DNA of 64,000 bases from Dyella_B sp035508595 (lineage in GTDB: Bacteria; Pseudomonadota; Gammaproteobacteria; Xanthomonadales; Rhodanobacteraceae), in NCBI GenBank assembly GCA_035508595.1, contig DATJMR010000084.1, forward strand, positions 1 through 64,000, in the 5' to 3' direction. This document shows positions 47,592 through 55,428 of the stretch, one piece after another (position 1 is the stretch's first letter; each line of letters starts with the position of its first letter). The notes below the pieces were generated by a model. The model was not told the origin of the DNA and made no database searches. It saw only the letters and a program-made list of their open reading frames with translations. Position numbers and translations under genes: made by a program.

Positions 47592-49751
47592 ATGCGTTCG
47601 CTTCGTTACGGCCGCGTGGCCGCTTATCTCCTCACCCTGCTTACCGTGGTGTTTGGCGCGTCGGCGTTCGCGCAGGACACCGACAACCTGCTGCCAGTGA
47701 CCGAGGCGTACAAACTCACCGCCGACGCCGGCACACCCGGCGTGGTGAAGCTGCACTGGACCATCGCGCAGGACTACTACCTTTATCGCGGACGCATGGC
47801 CTTCAAAGGCGGCAACGGCGTCACGCTGGGCCAGGCGCAGCTGCCTGACGGCGAGAAGCACGACGATCCTTACCTGGGCCCGGTGGAGACGTATCACCAC
47901 AGCATCGATGCGACGATTCCGTATACCGTCGCGCCAGGCACGACGACACTCGCGTTGAGCGTGCGCTATCAAGGTTGCCACGAGACCGATCCGAAGATTT
48001 GCTATCCGCCGCATACCGAGCAGTTGAATCTGCCGATACCCGCAGCCGGTGCAACGCCGACGAATAAGCTCAGCGCATTGCTCGATTCGCCGCCGTCATC
48101 GCTGGCCAACAACCATGCACCGCTGCCTGCGGAACAAGCCTTCCGTTTCGATGCCATCGCACAGGACGCGCATCATTTGTTGCTGCGCTGGACGATGCCC
48201 AAGGGTTATTACCTGTATCGCGATCAGACTCAGCTCTCGCTGAAGGACGCACCGAAGCTGTCGCTGTCGCCCACCTGGCCCGCAGGCACGACGCACAGCG
48301 ATGCGCACTTCGGCAATACGACGGTGTACTTCGACGAAGTGACCGTGCCGGTCGCCATCAACGGCGACACCAGCGGCACCCCATCGCTCGCGTTGATCGC
48401 CAGTTTCCAGGGTTGCCAGGACGGCGGCTTGTGTTATCCGCTGATGACGCGTCAAGCGCGTATCGATTTGTCGGGAGGCAGTGCCACCACGATCGAAGCC
48501 GCGCCGAATCCCGCACCGCAAATGCCGCCGGCCGATGCGAAGCAAGACAGCTCGTTCCATGTGAGCTTCTTGTACGCGCTGCTGCTCGCCTTGGGTGGCG
48601 GACTGGTGTTGAACCTGATGCCATGCGTGTTGCCGGTCCTTTCGATCAAAGCGATCGGGTTGATCGAGAGCGCAGACAGCCCAGAGCGCCGACGCATGCA
48701 TGCGCTGATGTACACGTCGGGCGTGCTGGTGAGTTTTGTCGTGCTCGGTGCGGTGATCGTTGCGTTGAAAACGGCATGGGGCGCGCATCTGCAAAATCCA
48801 TTGGTCGTCGCGATACTCGCACTGGTCATGCTTGCCGTGGCGCTGTCGATGTCCGGTGTCGTGCAGTTCGGCGCATCGCTGGGCAATACCGGCAGTTCGC
48901 TGGCGAGTCGCTCCGGTCCCGCCGGCGATTTCTTTACAGGCGTGTTGGCGGTGGTGGTGGCCAGTCCTTGCACGGCACCTTTCATGGGCTCGGCGTTGGC
49001 GTATGCGCTGGTGGCGCCGATGTTCACCGCGATGTGCGTTTTCCTTGCATTGGGCGTGGGTCTGGCGCTGCCGTTTCTCGCGGTGGGATTTGTGCCTGCG
49101 CTCTCGCGCTGGTTGCCGAGGCCCGGCCGCTGGATGGAAACGCTGAAGGAAGTGCTGGCGTTTCCGATGTATCTCACCGCCGCGTGGCTGGCGTGGGTGT
49201 TGGCGCATCAACGCGGCGCCGATGCCGTGGGTTTGTTGCTGGTGGCCGCGGTGTTGCTGTCGATGACGTTGTGGTGGTTCGAGCGCAGCCGTGCGCGCGG
49301 CGTACTCAGTCGCGTGCTGGTTGGGTTGCTCGCGCTGTTCACGCTGGCGCCGTTGTATTACCTCGCGACGCTGCCGGCCGCTGCGCAGGCGTCCGCCGCC
49401 ACCGATGGGGTGGTGGCCTATTCGCCCGAAAGGTTGGCCCAATTGCGCAAGGCCGGTACACCCGTATTCGTGGACATGACCGCCGACTGGTGCGTGACCT
49501 GCAAAGCGAACGAACACACCGTGCTCGACGGGGACGATTTCCGCGCACTCATCAAGCGTACCGGCGCCGTCTACATGAAAGGCGATTGGACCAACGAGGA
49601 TCCGGCCATCTCGGCATTCCTGCAGGAATATCACTCCCCCGGCGTACCTTTGTATGTCGTGTTCCCGAAGGACGGCGGGGCAGGACGGCAGCTGCCAACG
49701 GTGCTTACCTTTACCTTGGTCGAGCACGCGTTAACGGAGGCGGCCCAATGA
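47592..49751 (+). CDS. dsbD: Thiol:disulfide interchange protein DsbD with duplicated N-terminal domain
   Basis: DsbD carries electrons from cytoplasmic thioredoxin across the inner membrane to periplasmic thiol partners. The 719-residue precursor is longer than the usual 565-600 residues because there are two periplasmic alpha domains: residues about 30-150 (YYLYR; cysteines C129 and C137 in GCHETDPKIC) and about 175-295 (GYYLYR; C275 and C281 in GCQDGGLCYP). The membrane domain has C345 (NLMPCVLP) and C460 (ASPCTAPF); the C-terminal thioredoxin-like domain has DWCVTCK (C634, C637). The ATG at 47592 has GGAG 5 bases upstream, followed by a signal peptide. A TlpA-like gene follows at 16 bases. 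Confidence 0.93.
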   Translation: MRSLRYGRVAAYLLTLLTVVFGASAFAQDTDNLLPVTEAYKLTADAGTPGVVKLHWTIAQDYYLYRGRMAFKGGNGVTLGQAQLPDGEKHDDPYLGPVETYHHSIDATIPYTVAPGTTTLALSVRYQGCHETDPKICYPPHTEQLNLPIPAAGATPTNKLSALLDSPPSSLANNHAPLPAEQAFRFDAIAQDAHHLLLRWTMPKGYYLYRDQTQLSLKDAPKLSLSPTWPAGTTHSDAHFGNTTVYFDEVTVPVAINGDTSGTPSLALIASFQGCQDGGLCYPLMTRQARIDLSGGSATTIEAAPNPAPQMPPADAKQDSSFHVSFLYALLLALGGGLVLNLMPCVLPVLSIKAIGLIESADSPERRRMHALMYTSGVLVSFVVLGAVIVALKTAWGAHLQNPLVVAILALVMLAVALSMSGVVQFGASLGNTGSSLASRSGPAGDFFTGVLAVVVASPCTAPFMGSALAYALVAPMFTAMCVFLALGVGLALPFLAVGFVPALSRWLPRPGRWMETLKEVLAFPMYLTAAWLAWVLAHQRGADAVGLLLVAAVLLSMTLWWFERSRARGVLSRVLVGLLALFTLAPLYYLATLPAAAQASAATDGVVAYSPERLAQLRKAGTPVFVDMTADWCVTCKANEHTVLDGDDFRALIKRTGAVYMKGDWTNEDPAISAFLQEYHSPGVPLYVVFPKDGGAGRQLPTVLTFTLVEHALTEAAQ

Positions 49752-49767
49752 TCCAAGGCTCCGCGGC

Positions 49768-50313
49768 ATGTTGAGCCGTGCCAATGTGATCATTCTTGGC
49801 TTGGCCTTGCTGGCGGCCATCGCGGGCGGCTGGCTGCAATACGAAAGCCAGTTGCCGCGCGCTCCGGCCGGGGTTCACGTCGCGAACGTCGGCGATCTTC
49901 GTCCAGATCTGGCCCTAACGGACGCCGAGGGCAAGGTGCATCGCCTGTCCGATTTCCACGGCAAGCGCGTGCTGATCAATTTTTGGGCAAGCTGGTGCGT
50001 GCCTTGCCTGACGGAGATGCCGGCATTGAACGCCGCGCAGCATAACTTCGCCGATCAGGGTGGAATCGTGCTGGGAATTGCGATGGATGAGTCCTCGAAC
50101 GTGCAAGCTTTCCTGGCCGCGCATCCGGTCGCCTACCCAATTCTGATGGGTCAGCTGCCCTGGCCGAGCACCTCGCTCCAGTTCGGCGACAGGGACGAAG
50201 TGTTGCCTTTCAGCGTGTTGCTGGACGAAAACGGCAGGATTCTAGCCATCCAGCGCGGCCCGCTCGATGCCCATCAGCTGAGCCGTTGGCTTTCCCCCAC
50301 AACCGCGCCCTGA
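49768..50313 (+). CDS. TlpA/ResA-like membrane-anchored thioredoxin
   Basis: A 181-residue protein with an N-terminal anchor (NVIILGLALLAAIAGGWLQY) and a periplasmic thioredoxin domain holding the active site FWASWCVPCLTEMP, then GIVLGIAMDESSNVQAFLAAH and the cis-Pro-type loop LPFSVLLDENGRI. Such proteins reduce disulfides in cytochrome c maturation or in DsbD-dependent pathways. Immediate linkage to dsbD suggests it takes electrons from DsbD. The particular client is unknown. Confidence 0.9.
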   Translation: MLSRANVIILGLALLAAIAGGWLQYESQLPRAPAGVHVANVGDLRPDLALTDAEGKVHRLSDFHGKRVLINFWASWCVPCLTEMPALNAAQHNFADQGGIVLGIAMDESSNVQAFLAAHPVAYPILMGQLPWPSTSLQFGDRDEVLPFSVLLDENGRILAIQRGPLDAHQLSRWLSPTTAP

Positions 50314-50460
50314 CGCGGTTTACGGCGCCATACGTTTACGCACGTTTAACGCCGCCGTTCTCCGTCAAACATCGCCGAACTGCGCCGAACTAGACAATAT
50401 CCCAGGCAGCCATCACACTGCGCGCATTCCGAGGCGCCCGGGGGCGGCCTGGAGCCAACA

Positions 50461-50913
50461 ATGGCGAAGCTGCTGGTCCTGCACGGACCCAACCTCAATC
50501 TGCTCGGCGTACGCGAACCGGATATCTACGGCCGCGAGACGCTGGCCGATATCAACAACCTGCTGGCCCAGCGCGCCCAAGCGGCGGGGCATGAGCTGGC
50601 CTGGTATCAATCCAATGCCGAGCACGAGCTGATCGGACGGATTCATCAGGCGCGGGACGAGCAGGTGGCCTACATCCTGATCAATCCCGGCGCCTTCACC
50701 CACACCAGTGTCGCCTTGCGCGATGCGCTGGCGGCGGTGGGCATTCCGTTTATCGAACTGCACATGAGCAATGTGCATGCGCGGGAGCCGTTCCGGCGCC
50801 ACTCCTACCTGTCCGACCTGGCGGTCGGCGTGATCTGCGGTTTTGGCAGCGCCAGTTATCGCCTGGCTTTGGATGCCGCCTTGACCAAACTTGAACCGAA
50901 GTCGGCCCGTTAG
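50461..50913 (+). CDS. aroQ: Type II 3-dehydroquinate dehydratase
   Basis: AroQ converts 3-dehydroquinate to 3-dehydroshikimate, the third shikimate-pathway step. The 150-residue dodecameric type enzyme has LVLHGPNLNLLGVREPDIYG (Y23, the catalytic tyrosine), NPGAFTH (N75, H81) and IELHMSNVHAREPFRRHS (H101, R112). GGAG lies 6 bases before the ATG. It precedes accB by 70 bases on the same strand, a linkage common in gammaproteobacteria. Confidence 0.97.
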   Translation: MAKLLVLHGPNLNLLGVREPDIYGRETLADINNLLAQRAQAAGHELAWYQSNAEHELIGRIHQARDEQVAYILINPGAFTHTSVALRDALAAVGIPFIELHMSNVHAREPFRRHSYLSDLAVGVICGFGSASYRLALDAALTKLEPKSAR

Positions 50914-50983
50914 GCCGCAATACGGATTTCTTTCACTTTCCGGCCGCCAAGCTGCGGCCCTGAGACCTGAGAAGGCAAGCCTT

Positions 50984-51442
50984 ATGGATCTGCGCAAGAT
51001 CAAAAAACTGATCGACCTGCTCGAGGAATCCAACCTCGCCGAACTGGAAATCAAAGAAGGCGAGGAAGTCGTTCGTCTGTCGCGCGTCCCCAAGGGTGGC
51101 ATCACCGTCGCCGCCCCGCCCGCCGTGGTGCACGCCGCTCCCGCGGCAGCGCCCGCCGCGCCGGCCGCTGCCGCGGCACCGGCCGAGGCCGCCAGCAATT
51201 TGCCGGCGGGCCACGTGGTGAAAGCGCCGATGGTGGGCACTTTCTACGCCTCGGCCAGCCCGGGCGCCCCCGCCTTCGTGAAGGTGGGGCAGCAGGTGAA
51301 GGCCGGCGAGACGCTGGGCATCATCGAAGCCATGAAGATGTTCAACCAGATCGAGGCCGATGTCGGCGGCACCGTGCAGGCCATCCTGCTCGACAACGGC
51401 CAGCCGGTGGAATTCGACCAGCCGATGTTCGTGATCGCCTAA
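50984..51442 (+). CDS. accB: Biotin carboxyl carrier protein of acetyl-CoA carboxylase
   Basis: AccB carries CO2 on biotin between the carboxylase and transferase of acetyl-CoA carboxylase, the first step of fatty acid synthesis. The 152-residue product has an N-terminal helix (DLRKIKKLIDLLEESNLAEL), a mobile Ala/Pro-rich linker (about 43-70), and the biotinyl domain with EAMKM, where K118 is biotinylated. The ATG at 50984 has AAGG 8 bases upstream; the frame is open further upstream but that part does not fit the family. accC follows at 15 bases. Confidence 0.97.
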   Translation: MDLRKIKKLIDLLEESNLAELEIKEGEEVVRLSRVPKGGITVAAPPAVVHAAPAAAPAAPAAAAAPAEAASNLPAGHVVKAPMVGTFYASASPGAPAFVKVGQQVKAGETLGIIEAMKMFNQIEADVGGTVQAILLDNGQPVEFDQPMFVIA

Positions 51443-51457
51443 CCCGGCCCGACGACT

Positions 51458-52831
51458 ATGCAGAAGCTCGAAAAGGTCGTTATCGCCAACCGCGGCGAAA
51501 TCGCGTTGCGCATCCTGCGTGCATGCCACAGCCTCGGCATCCGGACCGTGGCGGTGCACTCCACCGCGGATCGCAATCTCAAGCACGTAGGCCTTGCCGA
51601 TGAAGCCATCTGCATCGGTCCTGCGCCATCGGTCGACAGCTACCTCAATATTCCGCGCATCATCGCGGCGGCGGAAATTACCGACGCCAACGCGATTCAT
51701 CCCGGCTACGGCTTTCTCGCCGAGCGCGCGGACTTCGCCGAACAGGTGGAACAATCCGGTTTCATCTTCATCGGCCCGACCGCCGATGTGATTCGCATGA
51801 TGGGCGACAAAGTCGAAGCCATTCGCGCGATGAAATCCGCTGGCGTGCCATGCGTGCCCGGTTCGGGCGGACCGCTCGGCGACAACGTCGAAGAAAACAT
51901 GCGCATCGCGCGCGAGATCGGCTATCCCGTGATCATCAAAGCCGCCGGCGGCGGCGGCGGCCGCGGCATGCGCGTGGTGCGCACCGAAGCGCATCTGGGC
52001 AACGCCATCACCATGACCAAGCAGGAAGCCAAAGCGGCATTCGGCAACGATCAGGTGTACATGGAAAAGTTTCTGGAAAATCCGCGTCACGTGGAAATCC
52101 AGGTGCTGGCCGACGGCCAAGGCAACGCCATTCACCTGGGCGAACGCGATTGCTCCATGCAGCGCCGCCATCAGAAAGTCGTCGAAGAGGCGCCCGCACC
52201 GGGCATCACGCCGGAGTTGCGCGCGCAGATCGGCAAAGTGTGCGTGGATGCATGCTTGCGCATCGGTTATCGCGGCGCAGGTACGTTCGAATTCCTGTTC
52301 GAGAACGGCCATTTCTACTTCATCGAAATGAACACGCGCATCCAGGTGGAGCATCCGGTGACGGAGCTCATCACCGGCGTGGATCTGGTGCGCGAACAGC
52401 TGTTGATCGCCGCCGGCGAAAAGCTTTCGATCAAGCAGGAACACATCAAGATCCAAGGTCACGCGATCGAATGCCGCATCAACGCGGAAGATCCGGAAAC
52501 CTTTATGCCGTCGCCGGGCACGGTGAAGCGCTTCGAAGCACCCGGCGGCCCCGGCGTGCGCGTGGACACACACCTGTACGACGGCTACAAGATTCCGCCC
52601 AATTACGATTCGATGATCGGCAAGCTGATCGTGCACGGCCCGGATCGCGAAACGGCCATTGCGCGCATGCGTCTTGCGTTGGCGGAGACGGTGATCGAAG
52701 GCGTGAAATGCAATCTTCCGCTGCAACAGCGCATCATGAACGACGTGGGCTTCCAGCAAGGCGGACAGAACATTCACTATCTGGAAAAGCGCATGGCGGA
52801 GCATAAGGAACATCCGCATAGCGGGCATTAA
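51458..52831 (+). CDS. accC: Biotin carboxylase subunit of acetyl-CoA carboxylase
   Basis: AccC carboxylates biotin on AccB using ATP and bicarbonate. The 457-residue product has VIANRGEIALRILRAC at the N-terminus, HPGYGFLAERADFAE, the ATP-grasp glycine loop KAAGGGGGRGM (K161-M171), the central MEKFLENPRHVEIQVLAD and the catalytic EMNTRIQVEHPVTE. All these are canonical. It forms the accBC operon, and a REP-like element lies directly after its stop. Confidence 0.97.
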   Translation: MQKLEKVVIANRGEIALRILRACHSLGIRTVAVHSTADRNLKHVGLADEAICIGPAPSVDSYLNIPRIIAAAEITDANAIHPGYGFLAERADFAEQVEQSGFIFIGPTADVIRMMGDKVEAIRAMKSAGVPCVPGSGGPLGDNVEENMRIAREIGYPVIIKAAGGGGGRGMRVVRTEAHLGNAITMTKQEAKAAFGNDQVYMEKFLENPRHVEIQVLADGQGNAIHLGERDCSMQRRHQKVVEEAPAPGITPELRAQIGKVCVDACLRIGYRGAGTFEFLFENGHFYFIEMNTRIQVEHPVTELITGVDLVREQLLIAAGEKLSIKQEHIKIQGHAIECRINAEDPETFMPSPGTVKRFEAPGGPGVRVDTHLYDGYKIPPNYDSMIGKLIVHGPDRETAIARMRLALAETVIEGVKCNLPLQQRIMNDVGFQQGGQNIHYLEKRMAEHKEHPHSGH

Positions 52832-52837
52832 AATGCC

Positions 52838-52955
52838 CGTCATTCCGGCGTAGGCCGGAATCCGGTGCGAATACGTCGTGCGCGGCACTCGAAAAATGCT
52901 TCGCGTGCTTCGCACAGCCTACTGAAACTGGATTCCGACCCGCGCCGGAATGACG
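52838..52955. repeat. REPIN-like inverted repeat element
   Basis: Outer arms CGTCATTCCGGCG (52838-52850) and CGCCGGAATGACG (52943-52955) are perfect inverted copies. Each continues inward as an imperfect GC-rich hairpin (GCCGGAATCCGG on the left, CTGGATTCCGACC on the right), enclosing about 80 bases. The layout is that of paired REP sequences mobilised by RAYT transposases. No such transposase is in this window. It fills most of the gap between accC and prmA. Confidence 0.72.
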
Positions 52956-53080
52956 CTGAGGCCTAACCCCCTCTACGTTAAGCGGCCGGGTTGAACCTTG
53001 TCGCAAGTTTCGCACTTCGCCCTACCCTCGCCGCAAAAGGGCGAGAGACAATCGCCTCATCGCCGCCTTCCGGAACACCC

Positions 53081-53977
53081 ATGCCTTGGCTCGAACTCTC
53101 ATTGATCGTGCGCGCCGAACAGCAGCCACGCGTGGAAGAAGCGCTGGACGATCTGGGCGCACTCTCGATCACCATGCGCGACGCGGACGCGGAAACGCCC
53201 GACGAGCAAGCCATCTTCGAGCCCGGTGTCGGTGAGTTGCCGTTGTGGCCCACCATCACCTTGAACGCGCTGTTCGAAGCCGATGCCGATCGCCGCGGTC
53301 TGAGCGAAGCCCTGGGCGAATTGCTGCCGTGGCTGGAACCCGATCAACTCAGCTTTCGCGACGTGGCCGACGAGGATTGGGAACGCGCATGGATGGATCA
53401 ATTCAAACCGATGCCGTTCGGACGCCGTTTATGGATTTATCCCTGGAATATCGCGCCTCCGGACGACGACAGCGTGATCGTGCAACTGGATCCGGGCCTG
53501 GCCTTCGGCAGCGGCACGCACCCCACCACGGCGATGTGCCTGGCGTGGCTCGATAGCCTGGATATCGCCGGCAAACGCGTGATCGATTACGGCTGCGGCT
53601 CGGGCATTCTCGCGATCGCCGCGCTCAAACTGGGCGCGATGTCGGCGGTAGGCGTGGACAACGATCCACAAGCACTGACCGCCTCGGCCGACAACGCCGA
53701 ACGCAACCAGGTTGCCGATCGGCTTGCGCTGTTTCTGCCCGAGGATTTTGCTGGCGAACCGGCGGATGTCTTTGTCGCGAACATTCTCGCCGGCCCGCTC
53801 GGCGAGTTGGCACCCACCTTCGCCGCCCTCACCAAACCGGGCGCGCCAGTGGCGATCTCCGGCATTCTGCATGGCCAGCACGACGAACTTCTCGCGCGTT
53901 ATGCCGAATGGTTCGATGGGCTGCGGGTGGACACGCTCGAGGATTGGGTACGCATCAGCGGGTATCGTCGCCGTTGA
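53081..53977 (+). CDS. prmA: Ribosomal protein L11 methyltransferase
   Basis: PrmA trimethylates several amino groups of ribosomal protein L11. The 298-residue product has an N-terminal L11-binding domain (PWLELSLIVRAEQQPRVEEA), LDPGLAFGSGTHPTT (136-150), the SAM loop VIDYGCGSGILAIAALKLGA (about 167-186), VGVDNDPQA and the NPPY-like VANILAGPL. The ATG at 53081 marks the conserved family N-terminus; a longer frame to 52991 would add a non-conserved leader. Confidence 0.97.
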   Translation: MPWLELSLIVRAEQQPRVEEALDDLGALSITMRDADAETPDEQAIFEPGVGELPLWPTITLNALFEADADRRGLSEALGELLPWLEPDQLSFRDVADEDWERAWMDQFKPMPFGRRLWIYPWNIAPPDDDSVIVQLDPGLAFGSGTHPTTAMCLAWLDSLDIAGKRVIDYGCGSGILAIAALKLGAMSAVGVDNDPQALTASADNAERNQVADRLALFLPEDFAGEPADVFVANILAGPLGELAPTFAALTKPGAPVAISGILHGQHDELLARYAEWFDGLRVDTLEDWVRISGYRRR

Positions 53978-54026
53978 TCGCGCGATCCCCTGCTAAGCTT
54001 GCCGGATACGAGTTCTAGCACCCTGC

Positions 54027-54815
54027 ATGTATACGCAATGTCCTGAATGCTTGTCCGTGTTTGCAGTCGACGCGCGCACGCTCGCGCAGGCGCACGGCTT
54101 TGCCATGTGCGGACATTGCGGCGCGGGCTTCGACTCCATCGCCACGCTGTCCGATCAGCTGCCGCCGGAACCCTTTGTCGAGTTGCCTTCGCACGAACCG
54201 GGCATCGAGCCGCCGCGCGTGGAACTGGTCGTTTATCGGCCCAAATCCACGACCGAGCCGCCGGAAGCCGAAGCAACGCCCGCCGAGGACGTGTTTGCCG
54301 ATCTTGTCGTTACGCCGCGTTTCGCGCGCGATATGCGCGCCGATAAGCCACGCCGATGGCCGTGGGTGGTCGCGTGCCTGATGTTGTTAATGGGCCTTGC
54401 CACGCAGCTTGCATGGGCCTTGCGCGATACGTTGATCGTCGATCCGACAACCGGGCCGCTGCTCCAACAGGTTTGCAACGCTTTGCAATGCCAATTGCCG
54501 CAGGTACGCGACGTTTCCAAACTTCGTCTGTTGGCACGCGACGTACAGACGCATCCCACCGTTCCCGGAGCGTTGCTGATCAGCGCGACGGTGCGCAACG
54601 ACGCCGCGTTTACACAACCCTGGCCGGTGGTCACCCTGCGATTGTCCGACGGCAATGGCAAAGTGATCGCCATGCGTCGACTCAACCCTTACGAGTACCT
54701 GGATGACACCGAAGCCTTGCGTCGCGGGCTTCAGCCCGGCGCTAGCACAGCTTTGGTTTTCGAGGTAGAGGATCCAGGGCATCAAGCCGTCGCGTTTGAC
54801 CTGGGATTTGAATAA
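54027..54815 (+). CDS. Zinc-ribbon, DUF3426 membrane protein
   Basis: A 262-residue protein with an N-terminal MJ0042-type zinc ribbon (YTQCPECLSVFAVDARTL, then FAMCGHCGAGFDS), a long Pro/Glu-rich linker, one membrane segment (WPWVVACLMLLMGLATQLAW, about 111-130) and a C-terminal DUF3426 domain (LLISATVRNDAAFTQPWPVV, NPYEYLDD). It is a tail-out inner-membrane protein whose function is unknown, but it recurs between prmA and fis in xanthomonads and related groups. prmA lies 49 bases upstream. Confidence 0.88.
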   Translation: MYTQCPECLSVFAVDARTLAQAHGFAMCGHCGAGFDSIATLSDQLPPEPFVELPSHEPGIEPPRVELVVYRPKSTTEPPEAEATPAEDVFADLVVTPRFARDMRADKPRRWPWVVACLMLLMGLATQLAWALRDTLIVDPTTGPLLQQVCNALQCQLPQVRDVSKLRLLARDVQTHPTVPGALLISATVRNDAAFTQPWPVVTLRLSDGNGKVIAMRRLNPYEYLDDTEALRRGLQPGASTALVFEVEDPGHQAVAFDLGFE

Positions 54816-55031
54816 CCGCCGCTTAGTGTCTGTTCGGCATAGGCTTATGCGTTTTCATGCCCATGGGCTCTTAATTTTGTCTCCGGTCGCGAGTACACTC
54901 GGTCCCTCGCGCTAAAGAAATGCTCCGACTTGAAGCATCGCTTTGCGCAAACTTTCGACCCGCCGCAAACGCGGTAACTGCCAAAACATGGTGACGGCCC
55001 ATGCAGCCGTTACGTGAGTACGTGAGGGGAA

Positions 55032-55319
55032 ATGTCCTTGAACGCCGTCAGACTGCCTACCCACGAGGCTGTTCGTGAATCCTCGTCGCAAAGTGCACTG
55101 AGTGAATGCGTTACGCGTACCGTGCGCCGCTATCTCGCCGACATCGGCGACACGACGTGCGATGAAGGTCTGTATGCCATGGTACTTCGCGAAGTCGAGG
55201 GCCCCCTGCTGCGCGAAGTGTTGTCATTCCACGACGGCAACCAGAGCCGCGCCGCCACGGCGCTGGGCATCAATCGCGCGACGCTGCGCAAAAAGCTCGC
55301 CGCGCACGGCCTGCTCTGA
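55032..55319 (+). CDS. fis: DNA-binding protein Fis
   Basis: A 95-residue nucleoid-associated factor. The C-terminus keeps the Fis helix-turn-helix GNQSRAATALGINRATLRKK (about 69-88); upstream YAMVLREVEGPLLREVLSFH is the dimer helix region. The N-terminal beta-hairpin, which contacts invertases in E. coli, is poorly conserved here. Possible promoter: TACACT at 54894-54899 with a GC-rich discriminator, in keeping with stringent control of fis elsewhere; no good -35 is seen. A 216-base leader/intergenic stretch precedes it. purH follows. Confidence 0.95.
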   Translation: MSLNAVRLPTHEAVRESSSQSALSECVTRTVRRYLADIGDTTCDEGLYAMVLREVEGPLLREVLSFHDGNQSRAATALGINRATLRKKLAAHGLL

Positions 55320-55351
55320 AACACCACTGAACCTCATCGTTTTCCCCCTCA

Positions 55352-55399
55352 TTTAGACGTCCAAACAACGGGCGCCGGCGGCGTTCATCGCGCTATAAT
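55352..55399 (+). promoter_or_regulatory. purH promoter with a TTTGGACGTCTAAA-type site
   Basis: TATAAT (55394-55399) is a perfect -10 about 30 bases before the purH start; no clear -35 is seen. TTTAGACGTCCAAA (55352-55365) reads TTTGGACGTCTAAA on the minus strand, nearly the same as the sites before cysG and cysJ, and would sit just upstream of the -35 position. Confidence 0.5.
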
Positions 55400-55428
55400 G
55401 CTTGGCTTTCACGCTCCCGGAAGCCGCC

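Noticed and set aside
50933..52915. 660-codon minus-strand frame opposite accB/accC
   Set aside because: Antisense to two essential genes with clear motifs; His/Asp-rich and featureless.
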